Below, piece by piece: positions 1-5,970 of a stretch of 8,971 nt of DNA. A model generated the notes under the pieces. It saw nothing but the letters and a program-made list of their open reading frames with translations, was not told the DNA's origin and ran no database searches. Position 1 is the first letter of the stretch, and every line of letters starts with the position of its first letter. The position numbers were made by a program, and so were the translations under genes. Source of the stretch: Microcaldota archaeon (GTDB lineage Archaea; Iainarchaeota; Iainarchaeia; Iainarchaeales; JAGVWC01); assembly GCA_018813975.1 (NCBI GenBank), contig JAHJAQ010000119.1:1-8971 (forward strand). Direction: 5' to 3'.

Positions 1-746
1 TGCAAAAGGCAAAATCGCGGATTGAAAGAGCAATTCAGGCAAAAGAATTGTGTAATATAATAGGAAACTGTTATGTAGAATATTGGGGCCGGGCCGCTAG
101 TAAGCTTCCGCGCGGAAAAAGAATGTTAATGATTAAAGGGGATAATAGTTTTGCGATTCACCAAAATCGATTGTTGCGCCCCACGAATTACATGATGAAT
201 GCTTCAATCGGCTGTTCTCTAGAAGAAGATTCCTTAGTGATTATTGCGAAAAAAGTAAAGCCAAAAGAAACCATTAAAACAATTTTTTATTCGATTGAGG
301 ACATTCAAAGCTATGAAATGGAAGAACGCAGTGATTTGCGCTTGTTTGGAAGCGAAAAAGAATTGAATGATTCTTTAATGCAGGACCTTTCTTTTTTAGA
401 AAACGGCTTGAAACCATTAAACCAAGAACAAGTATTGCGCAAGGGATTCGTGGATATTCTAGCGGAAGATGCCCAAGGAAGATTGGTTGTAGTAGAATTA
501 AAGCGAAGACAAGCCGATTATAATGCAGTACAACAATTAAAGCGATACGCGGATGAAGTGAAGAAAATCAAGGGAAAAGAAACCAGGGGGATTCTCATTG
601 CACCAGCGATCCGCAAAAGCGCACACGAATTGTTAGAACAATATGGCCTTGAATTTTTTACCTTGGATTTTGAGATTAACAATCCAAAAGCAACCATCAA
701 AGGCTTGCAGAAAAAACAAAAAACCCTTTTCGAAGCACTCAAGTAA
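1..746 (+). CDS. nucS: NucS/EndoMS mismatch-specific endonuclease (5' end outside window)
   Basis: NucS (EndoMS) cuts both strands around mismatched bases and acts in non-MutS mismatch repair, usually with the PCNA clamp. The sequence shows the N-terminal DNA-binding domain (GRAAS, then GKRMLMIKGDNSFAIHQN, then PTNYM, where Trp is more usual than Tyr). The C-terminal RecB-like nuclease core follows: GFVDI with its Asp at nt 453-455, VVVELKRR with Glu at 495-497 and Lys at 501-503, then AVQQLKRY. The last residues, QKTLFEALK, resemble a PCNA-interacting peptide. The frame is open to the left edge, and the in-frame residues before the TTG at 48 (IERAIQAKE) look like the family's N-terminus. I therefore treat the gene as 5'-truncated by the window, not as starting at 48. 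It converges on the decarboxylase gene with a 6-bp gap. Confidence 0.93.
   Translation, partial: QKAKSRIERAIQAKELCNIIGNCYVEYWGRAASKLPRGKRMLMIKGDNSFAIHQNRLLRPTNYMMNASIGCSLEEDSLVIIAKKVKPKETIKTIFYSIEDIQSYEMEERSDLRLFGSEKELNDSLMQDLSFLENGLKPLNQEQVLRKGFVDILAEDAQGRLVVVELKRRQADYNAVQQLKRYADEVKKIKGKETRGILIAPAIRKSAHELLEQYGLEFFTLDFEINNPKATIKGLQKKQKTLFEALK
711..723 (-). terminator. Oligo-T terminator for the LysA-like gene
   Basis: Read on the minus strand this is T6-G-T6, about 30 nt past the decarboxylase stop codon. Archaeal RNA polymerase commonly terminates at such U-rich tracts without a hairpin. The tract lies inside the codons for the last residues of NucS. The T-runs are seen; the function is inferred. 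Confidence 0.45.
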
Positions 747-752
747 AATAAG

Positions 753-2204
753 TTATTTTTTTCGTTTTTTGCTTTTGGTTTTTTCGCGCTTTACTTTTTG
801 GTGGTTTTTGCCGTTGTTGTTTTTGGAGTCGCGCCAAATCTTGTCAATGTTTACCCGATGCAAATTATAATAGCGCATTAATTGAGCAGGATCGGCTACT
901 TTCAAAACATCTAGTTCTGGCGCAAACATTTCACTAAAACGATCTCTTCTACGAATGAGTTTTACGATTTGGTTTTGGTGTACCATTACCATGGGCGCTC
1001 TTTTTACAGTATTAAAATTAGAAGTAAGAACATGCGTGTACGCGCCACAATCCATTACCGCCAATAAATCATCTGCTTTCATTTGAGGCAAACTTGTTTT
1101 TTCAGCTAGCACATCAATATTATCACACGTGCATCCCGCTAAATCGTATTTGTTGGTTTTGGGCTTGTTCATTTTTTCAAGGGGTAAAAAATCAAATTTT
1201 TCATTCAAAAAAAGAACATCAGGTAAAAAAGAATAGGCACTACCATCAGTCACTAATACTTCGCCATGCAACAAGGGTTTTTTGCTTACAACGCGCATCA
1301 ATCCAAGGCCCGCGCTTCGCACAATAAACTTTCCAGGCTCCAAAATCAAGGTAGGTAGGGGAATGCCAAGCTTTCGACAGGTTTTTTCAAAAAACTCGGA
1401 AAATTCTTGGCCAAAGTCTTCTGGTTCAAAAACTTTTTGGTTTCCGATTGGAGTTGGAAAACCGCCCCCCAAATCAATGAACTGAATTACCCTTCCTTTT
1501 TGAGTAGAAAAAGCTGCTAGTTTCAATAGCTTTTCAGCAGCCAAAAAATATGCTTTGGGATCATTAATGTAGGAGCCATGAAAATGCAATCCCACTATTT
1601 CCAAGTGCTTTGCTTTTAGTACAAACAAAATCGCTTTTTTGGCTTGTTTTAAGGGAATACCATACTTGTGTTTTTTAGTGGAATAATTTCCCAATTCAAT
1701 TTCCGGGTTAATGCGCACAAAAACCTTTATTTTAGTTCCAATGCGCTGGCCTACATGGTTCATGCGTTCTAATTCTTCCAAAGAATCCGCTGTAATAGCT
1801 GCCACTCCAATTTGGGCTGCAAACGCAATATCATTATCCGATTTGAACAAATTGGTGAAAGTAATTTCTTCGGGGGTAAAGTCCGCTAGCAATCCTAAAA
1901 TAATTTCTCCGACCGAACTAGCATCCAATTCAAATCCTTCTTCTCTACACAACCGCAAAATTTCGAGGTTAGAATTACATTTTCCCGCAAACTGCAAGCA
2001 CAATTTTGGATACGAAAAGGCTGCTCGCATGCGTCTTAAACGATCGCGAATCTCGCTTTCCACGAGCACATACACTGGGGTCCCATACTTTTGAGCAATT
2101 TGATTGGCGGGCACTCCATCCAATACCAATTCGCCTTTTCGATTGGCTTTTGCAAAACGCCAGCGATCTCTCAAATAGCCAGGAGCAATAGAAGAAGCCT
2201 TCAT
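753..2204 (-). CDS. lysA: LysA-like (group IV) PLP-dependent amino-acid decarboxylase
   Basis: This is a fold-type III PLP enzyme (alanine-racemase-like barrel plus C-terminal beta domain). The closest family by eye is diaminopimelate decarboxylase, which makes lysine from meso-DAP. Visible motifs are FAGKCNSN with the PLP lysine K75, ASSVGE at 96-101, HKYGI near 179, HFHGS at 207-211, GGGFP at 246-250, EPGK at 289-292, the C-x3-D motif at C360/D364 and CGAYTHVLTSNFN from 386. It is 483 aa, against roughly 415-430 usually. The excess includes a C-terminal tail of about 25 residues, very rich in Lys/Arg. Several usual substrate-contact positions differ: EPGR is EPGK, the R-P-x-L-Y segment is LPDVLF, CES is CDN, and HxHIGS lacks one residue. 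The substrate may therefore not be DAP. No other lysine-pathway gene is nearby. The ATG at 2204 is the start; no strong ribosome binding site precedes it. Confidence 0.8.
   Translation of the reverse strand: MKASSIAPGYLRDRWRFAKANRKGELVLDGVPANQIAQKYGTPVYVLVESEIRDRLRRMRAAFSYPKLCLQFAGKCNSNLEILRLCREEGFELDASSVGEIILGLLADFTPEEITFTNLFKSDNDIAFAAQIGVAAITADSLEELERMNHVGQRIGTKIKVFVRINPEIELGNYSTKKHKYGIPLKQAKKAILFVLKAKHLEIVGLHFHGSYINDPKAYFLAAEKLLKLAAFSTQKGRVIQFIDLGGGFPTPIGNQKVFEPEDFGQEFSEFFEKTCRKLGIPLPTLILEPGKFIVRSAGLGLMRVVSKKPLLHGEVLVTDGSAYSFLPDVLFLNEKFDFLPLEKMNKPKTNKYDLAGCTCDNIDVLAEKTSLPQMKADDLLAVMDCGAYTHVLTSNFNTVKRAPMVMVHQNQIVKLIRRRDRFSEMFAPELDVLKVADPAQLMRYYNLHRVNIDKIWRDSKNNNGKNHQKVKREKTKSKKRKK
756..784 (+). 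terminator. Oligo-T terminator for nucS
   Basis: About 10 nt after the nucS stop the plus strand carries consecutive T-runs of 7, 6, 4 and 6 (756-762, 765-770, 773-776, 779-784). This is typical of archaeal intrinsic termination. The same bases encode, antisense, the lysine-rich tail of the convergent decarboxylase. Confidence 0.55.
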
Positions 2205-2225
2205 ACTAAAATCCCTTTCAAAAAA

Positions 2226-2240
2226 CGTTTTCTATACCAA
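2226..2240 (-). promoter_or_regulatory. lysA: Possible TATA box of the LysA-like gene
   Basis: The minus strand reads TTGGTATAGAAAACG, with TATAGA centred about 29 bp before the ATG. The spacing suits a leaderless or nearly leaderless archaeal transcript, but the match is weak. A second candidate, TTTTAAA, lies farther upstream around 2250-2262. Confidence 0.3.
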
Positions 2241-2322
2241 ACAGGGGTTTAAAACACTTTTAAAGGGTTGTAGATCACTGAAATCGACGAAAAACCCTAT
2301 TTTTACTGGCAGTGTCCCCTGC

Positions 2323-2339
2323 TTCCAAACCTTATTCTA
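2323..2339 (+). promoter_or_regulatory. Possible BRE/TATA promoter of the radical SAM operon
   Basis: A BRE-like TTCCAAAC is followed by the TATA-like CTTATTCTA centred about 26 bp before the ATG at 2361, the spacing expected for a leaderless archaeal mRNA. There is no ribosome binding site before that ATG, which agrees. The TATA match itself is poor. Confidence 0.35.
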
Positions 2340-2360
2340 GATCTTTTTAGGTTTTGTTCT

Positions 2361-3512
2361 ATGAACACACTCCAAAAACTAGAATTACTAGGAGGCGGTA
2401 CGAAATGGGATATTTGCACTCCCACGTCCAAGGCTCATGCGCCTAAAAACAATGATAGCCGAATTGGAGCTCCGTATTCGGCTGGAGTTTGCAGGAGCTT
2501 TACCCCTGATGGAAGATGCGTTTCCCTGCTAAAAGTACTGAATACCAATGCATGCATTCACGATTGCAAATACTGCATGCACTCCACAAATAGCAAACCC
2601 CAAACCAAAACCCAATTCGAACCAAAAGAACTCGCCGGCCTTTTTATGCAACTGTACACGCGCAATTACATAGAAGGATTATTTTTAAGCTCTGCAGTAA
2701 TGGGAAACGCAGATTGTGCCCAAGAAAAAATGCTCGAAACCATTAATATTATTCGAAACCAATTCCACTATGATGGTTATATTCACTTGAAAATCATGCC
2801 CGGTTCTAATATGAATCACATCAAACAATTAGTGGAAATTAGTGACCGTGTTTCCATTAACCTCGAAAGCCCCACTAAAAACAGTTTTTCAGAACTCATT
2901 AGCACCAAAGAATACAAAATAGATATTTTGCGTCGCTTGCGTTACATTCAACATGCCAAACAAAAACAATTTGCGCCAGGCGGTGTTACCACTCAAATGG
3001 TGGTTGGCGCAGCAGGAGAAACCGATTTAGAATATATTAATCGCATGGAAAAACTATATGATGACTATGGCGTGTATCGCGCGTATTTTTCAGCGTTTGA
3101 TCCCATTAAGGGCAGTCCATTAGATCAACAAAAGGGAATTCCATTACGTCGCGAAAACTTTTTGTATCGAACCGATTGGTTGGTGCGCTTTTATGGCTTT
3201 GAATTTTCTGAAATCAAAAAAATTCCAGGAGAAAACGAAAACTTATCGCTTTCTATTGACCCCAAACTAGCATTGGCCTTGAAAACACCCAATCGTTTTC
3301 CAGTGGACATCAATCATTCCACAGAAGAAGAATTATTGCACGTTCCCGGCATTGGCCCTATCAGCGCTAAACGCATTATTCAAAAACAATACAACAACCA
3401 AAAAATCAAAAACGAAAAAGAACTCAAAAAAATCGGAATAAGACTCAAACAAGCTCTTCCTTTCATTGCAATTAACGGTTTTTCACAATCGCGCCTGGAG
3501 GCTTTTTCGTGA
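2361..3512 (+). CDS. Putative DNA modification/repair radical SAM protein (rSAM_link_UDG family)
   Basis: A radical SAM enzyme that should bind a 4Fe-4S cluster and cleave S-adenosylmethionine; the substrate of this family is unknown. The cluster motif C-x3-C-x2-C is C65, C69, C72 (CIHDCKYC). It is preceded by the family's extra cysteines in GVCRSFTPDGRCVSLLKV (C44, C53). Other family blocks are DGYIHLKIMPGSN (138-150), INLESPT, TQMVVGAAGETD (211-222), YFSAFDPIKGSPL and LYRTDWLVRFYGFE (268-281). A helix-hairpin-helix DNA-binding motif, LLHVPGIGPISAKRII (325-340), sits near the C-terminus. From memory this matches TIGR03916, often linked in bacteria to a uracil-DNA glycosylase-family gene, which is absent here. 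The last residues QSRLEAF (376-382) fit the Q-x-x-L-x-x-F core of a PCNA-binding peptide. At 383 aa it appears complete, and it overlaps the next gene by 4 bp. Confidence 0.92.
   Translation: MNTLQKLELLGGGTKWDICTPTSKAHAPKNNDSRIGAPYSAGVCRSFTPDGRCVSLLKVLNTNACIHDCKYCMHSTNSKPQTKTQFEPKELAGLFMQLYTRNYIEGLFLSSAVMGNADCAQEKMLETINIIRNQFHYDGYIHLKIMPGSNMNHIKQLVEISDRVSINLESPTKNSFSELISTKEYKIDILRRLRYIQHAKQKQFAPGGVTTQMVVGAAGETDLEYINRMEKLYDDYGVYRAYFSAFDPIKGSPLDQQKGIPLRRENFLYRTDWLVRFYGFEFSEIKKIPGENENLSLSIDPKLALALKTPNRFPVDINHSTEEELLHVPGIGPISAKRIIQKQYNNQKIKNEKELKKIGIRLKQALPFIAINGFSQSRLEAFS
3497..3501 (+). promoter_or_regulatory. Shine-Dalgarno GGAGG for the 202-aa gene
   Basis: GGAGG lies 7 nt before the GTG at 3509, inside the end of the radical SAM gene. 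It fixes the GTG as the start and, with the GTGA stop/start overlap, indicates translational coupling. Confidence 0.75.
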
Positions 3513-4117
3513 GGAACCGACTAAGAACAATTGAACGAAAAGGAGATTCTTCTCTCTTTTTTGCTTCCCACCAACTAAAGGCTTTTACGCGGTTTGAATC
3601 TTTTCCGGAAATGCTCTTGTTTGGAAAAATAGCGTCTCACGCCTCTTTTATCATGAATGCCTTGAACTTTTTTTGCTATCGTTTTCCGCCATTTGTAATT
3701 GCTCTTTATAATACGCCTAACAATCGATTGTTTGTCCAATCCAAGCGAAAAGACTTTTGCTATCGTACCATCAAAGACTTTGATTCTAGCGAAAAAGCAC
3801 TGGAATGGTTGCGCCCACTGGTTCAAAAAAGCATAAAAAAGCGCTTGCATTTTGGGGTTGATTGGAAACCAGAATATTTTGAGCGTTTTTTTGAAACCCA
3901 ATTTATTGAAAATCGAAAGAATTTGCGCTTGCAAAAAAAACTAATGTTCACGAACCTTTTGGACAAGGATTCAGTAGAATTCAAGTCCTTAAAAAAGTTT
4001 TCCCGCACTCTTTCCAATACACAATTAGGGGACTTCTTTTTTTCCAAGACACCCGTGCACACACAACAACAAGCGATTCAAACCAAAAAAGGTTTTTTAC
4101 CCAAAAACGCCGAATAA
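3509..4117 (+). CDS. Unrecognised 202-aa basic protein coupled to the radical SAM gene
   Basis: I do not recognise the family. It starts at GTG with a strong ribosome binding site and overlaps the radical SAM stop codon (GTGA), so the two are surely co-translated and likely work together. The protein is rich in Lys, Arg and Phe. A more hydrophobic stretch (roughly residues 30-68, with FPEMLLFGKIASHASFIM and FPPFVIALYN) is followed by a strongly basic half containing LEWLRPLVQKSIKKRLHFG and WKPEYFERFFETQFIENRKN. The C-terminal tail looks disordered. There is no signal peptide or convincing membrane helix. In bacteria the radical SAM partner is often a DUF4130/TIGR03915-type protein; I could not align this one to my memory of that family, so it is either very divergent or a different partner. 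A nucleic-acid-binding role is only an inference from charge and context. Confidence 0.8.
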   Translation: MRNRLRTIERKGDSSLFFASHQLKAFTRFESFPEMLLFGKIASHASFIMNALNFFCYRFPPFVIALYNTPNNRLFVQSKRKDFCYRTIKDFDSSEKALEWLRPLVQKSIKKRLHFGVDWKPEYFERFFETQFIENRKNLRLQKKLMFTNLLDKDSVEFKSLKKFSRTLSNTQLGDFFFSKTPVHTQQQAIQTKKGFLPKNAE

Positions 4118-4122
4118 AAAAA
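4116..4122 (-). terminator. T7 terminator of the 179-aa basic protein gene
   Basis: On the minus strand the TAG stop is followed at once by a run of seven T, then further T-runs inside the convergent gene's last codons. The gap between the two convergent stop codons is only 5 bp, so the transcripts should overlap at their 3' ends. Confidence 0.5.
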
Positions 4123-4662
4123 CTAGAGCCGCATCAAACGTCGAGGAGATCTTCCTTTAGGAGAACGTGGCTGCGACATTTTAGCTATTCTACGAGCGTT
4201 TAAGAATGCAGTTAGACTTGCCATCTCGTTTGCTGTAGAAAGACGATTCGTACGAGGGGGAGATCGTTTCGGTTTCGCCCGCTTTTTTGGCAAAAGACCC
4301 CTAGCTCTTTTTTTTAATAAAGAAACATCATTCTTGTCAAAAACCGTGACACCAAAAACCACTCGCAGTTTAACTTCTTTTCTGCCCTTTTGTAGTCTTT
4401 CTCTTTCTCCTTTTTGCAATCCTTTCAAACCGGCACCTGTAATATTCCATTCTTTCATCAGTCTTTGAGGAGTTACAAAGTGACCGCTCCGCAAGTCACG
4501 TGCCAATTGAAGAGCACTTTGACTTGCCCAATCAAAAGACCATCTTTGGCTTCTGGCATAACGTAAAAAGCGGTTAAAGACAGGCTCCTCTAAATAAAAA
4601 CTGTTTCGTTTTAGTGCCTCTCGAAGGGTTACATTCGTTAATAGTATTCGACTAACGGCCAT
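4123..4662 (-). CDS. Hypothetical very basic 179-aa protein
   Basis: I do not recognise this protein. The N-terminal half (about residues 1-90) looks helical and soluble, with LEEPVFNRFLRYARSQRW and HFVTPQRLMKEWNITGAGLKGL. The segment at 96-105 (VKLRVVFGVT) could be a beta strand. The region from about 115 on is highly Lys/Arg/Pro-rich (KKRARGLLPKKRAKPKRSPP, and the tail PRSPKGRSPRRLMRL), giving a very high pI and probable nucleic-acid or chromatin contact. There is no signal peptide or membrane helix. The start at ATG 4662 is well supported: a textbook TATA box sits about 26 bp upstream, matching leaderless transcription. It is monocistronic as far as can be seen, and converges on the radical SAM operon. 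Its base use is somewhat less AT-skewed than its neighbours'. A lineage-specific protein is most likely. Confidence 0.75.
   Translation of the reverse strand: MAVSRILLTNVTLREALKRNSFYLEEPVFNRFLRYARSQRWSFDWASQSALQLARDLRSGHFVTPQRLMKEWNITGAGLKGLQKGERERLQKGRKEVKLRVVFGVTVFDKNDVSLLKKRARGLLPKKRAKPKRSPPRTNRLSTANEMASLTAFLNARRIAKMSQPRSPKGRSPRRLMRL
4308..4315 (+). terminator. Possible T8 terminator of the radical SAM operon
   Basis: There is no T-run on the plus strand right after the 202-aa gene. The first long one (T6 at 4283-4288, then T8 here) is about 165-200 nt downstream, within the antisense of the basic-protein gene. If used, it gives a long antisense 3' UTR. Confidence 0.25.
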
Positions 4663-4683
4663 GAATAAAAAAGGTTTTGCTAG

Positions 4684-4699
4684 TATTTAAATATTTCAG
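4684..4699 (-). promoter_or_regulatory. BRE + TATA box promoter of the 179-aa protein gene
   Basis: The minus strand reads ACTGAAATATTTAAATA: a BRE-like CTGAAA joined to TATTTAAATA. The box centre is about 26 bp before the ATG at 4662, so transcription should begin at or next to the start codon (leaderless). This is the best promoter match in the window. Confidence 0.75.
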
Positions 4700-4731
4700 T
4701 TGCCGAAAACCCGGAAAAGACTATTGAAGGA

Positions 4732-5970
4732 TTAAATACCAAATCGAGCCTTTTTGCCTAGCTCACTTTCAATTTGTAATAAGCGATTATACTTGGCAAT
4801 TCGTTCTCCTCGATCCGGGGCCCCAAACTTACATTGCCCTACTCCCAATCCAACCGCCAAATCAGCAATAAAAGAATCATTGGTTTCGCCGCTTCGATGC
4901 GAAACCATTACCATCCACTTGCTTTTCAATGCCAATTGACTGGCTTCAATAGATTCAGAAACCGTTCCAATCTGATTCGGCTTTAATAACAAATAATTAC
5001 ACGCTTTTTTTTGGGCTGCCATTCGAATATACGCCGGGTTTGAAACCAATAAATCATCTCCCACGATTTGAAGCTTTTTACCCATTTTTTGGGTTAATGC
5101 TTCCCACCCATTCCAATCGTTCTCTGCCAAACCATCCTCAATTGAAACCAAGGGGAATGATTTGGCTAAGCGCGCATAATACTCCACTAGTTTGACCTTT
5201 GAAAACTTTTTTTTTCCAAGCACATACTGCTTTTTTTTAGCGGAATAAAACTGGGTAGCGGCACTATCAATTGCAAAAAAAACTTTTTTCTTAAAACCAG
5301 CTTGTTCAACTGCGTTTTCCAATAATTCCAGTCGTTGTTCAATGGTTTTGGCTTTTTGGGGCACAAAACCCCCTTCATTCCCTACTAAGGTAGCACTGGC
5401 ACCCCATTTTTGGTGCAAAATCTTTCGCAACGCATGAAAAACAGCGGTTCCCGCGCCCAGAGCTGCTGAAAAAGACTTGAATTTTTTTGGAACAATCATG
5501 GCTTCTTGAATATCATTTTTCATTCCAGCGTGTTTTCCTCCATTCAAAATATTCAAGAATGGAACCGGCAAAACAAGTTTTTTGTTATCCGCTAATTGTG
5601 CGATGTACTGATACAATTTTTTGTTTTTGGCAGCCGCATTGGCTTTACAACCAGCAATAGAAACCGATAACAAAGAATTGCCACCCAACCGAGATTTATA
5701 GCGGGTTCCATCCAATTCTAGTAAGCGCGCATCCAATTTGGATTGATGGGGTAAGGCTCTTTTAACCAAGTGAGGGGCAATTCGCAAATTCACTTTTCGA
5801 ACAGCGGTAATGGCGGGCAATTCTTTTGCTTCCAGGTTTCCCTTGGAACCACCTTTGGGAGCACTGCCTGCAAAAAAACCATTCGCGGTTTGAATAGTTG
5901 TTTCAATAGTATAATCGCCACGACTATTTAGGATACGCCTAGCTTTTAGGGTGCGAATACGATTAGGCAT
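4732..5970 (-). CDS. eno: Enolase (phosphopyruvate hydratase)
   Basis: Enolase interconverts 2-phosphoglycerate and phosphoenolpyruvate in glycolysis and gluconeogenesis, in the cytoplasm, using Mg2+. The catalytic set is visible: GGKHAG with H147, QEAM with E156, GNEGGF with E199, metal ligands D235 (AIDSAATQFY), E278 (SIEDGLAENDW) and D305 (VGDDLLVSNP), the general base K330 (LLLKPNQIG), SHRSGETND from 357, and K381 in KFGAPDRGER. At 412 aa it is slightly shorter than the usual 420-435. The N-terminal motifs are unusual: ILNSRGDYT in place of ILDSRGNPT, and the mobile loop PKGGSKG in place of PSGASTG, although the metal-binding Ser (S42) remains. The ATG at 5970 has a GGAGG site and overlaps the upstream HAD-like gene by 8 bp, so it is an operon gene. 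Active-site conservation suggests a working enzyme. Confidence 0.95.
   Translation of the reverse strand: MPNRIRTLKARRILNSRGDYTIETTIQTANGFFAGSAPKGGSKGNLEAKELPAITAVRKVNLRIAPHLVKRALPHQSKLDARLLELDGTRYKSRLGGNSLLSVSIAGCKANAAAKNKKLYQYIAQLADNKKLVLPVPFLNILNGGKHAGMKNDIQEAMIVPKKFKSFSAALGAGTAVFHALRKILHQKWGASATLVGNEGGFVPQKAKTIEQRLELLENAVEQAGFKKKVFFAIDSAATQFYSAKKKQYVLGKKKFSKVKLVEYYARLAKSFPLVSIEDGLAENDWNGWEALTQKMGKKLQIVGDDLLVSNPAYIRMAAQKKACNYLLLKPNQIGTVSESIEASQLALKSKWMVMVSHRSGETNDSFIADLAVGLGVGQCKFGAPDRGERIAKYNRLLQIESELGKKARFGI

Larger units (their letters stand above)
2205..2360. other. 156-bp divergent intergenic region with paired inverted repeats
   Basis: This is the longest gap in the window and separates the divergent decarboxylase and radical SAM genes. 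It holds the putative promoters of both, plus three short inverted pairs: CAGGGG 2242-2247 with CCCCTG 2316-2321, AGGGTT 2264-2269 with AACCCT 2293-2298, and CACTG 2276-2280 with CAGTG 2310-2314. The last two pairs interleave. I see no small gene or tRNA here. Operator or chance are both possible. Confidence 0.35.

Noticed and set aside
1711..2094. 127-codon plus-strand ORF inside the decarboxylase gene
   Set aside because: Antisense to a gene with clear family motifs; the translation has no recognisable domain. The smaller plus-strand ORFs at 1094-1485 and 2006-2191 are rejected for the same reason.
2253..2266. CTTTTAAAG-like near-palindrome as an operator
   Set aside because: Too short and AT-rich to stand out from background; it may simply be TATA-like.
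3575..3934. 119-codon minus-strand ORF opposite the 202-aa gene
   Set aside because: The plus-strand frame has a strong ribosome binding site and is coupled to the radical SAM gene; the antisense frame has neither. The ORF at 3823-4062 (-) is the same kind of shadow.
3509..4117. Assignment of the 202-aa protein to DUF4130/TIGR03915
   Set aside because: Genomic context suggested it, but I could not align its sequence with what I recall of that family, so I left it unassigned.
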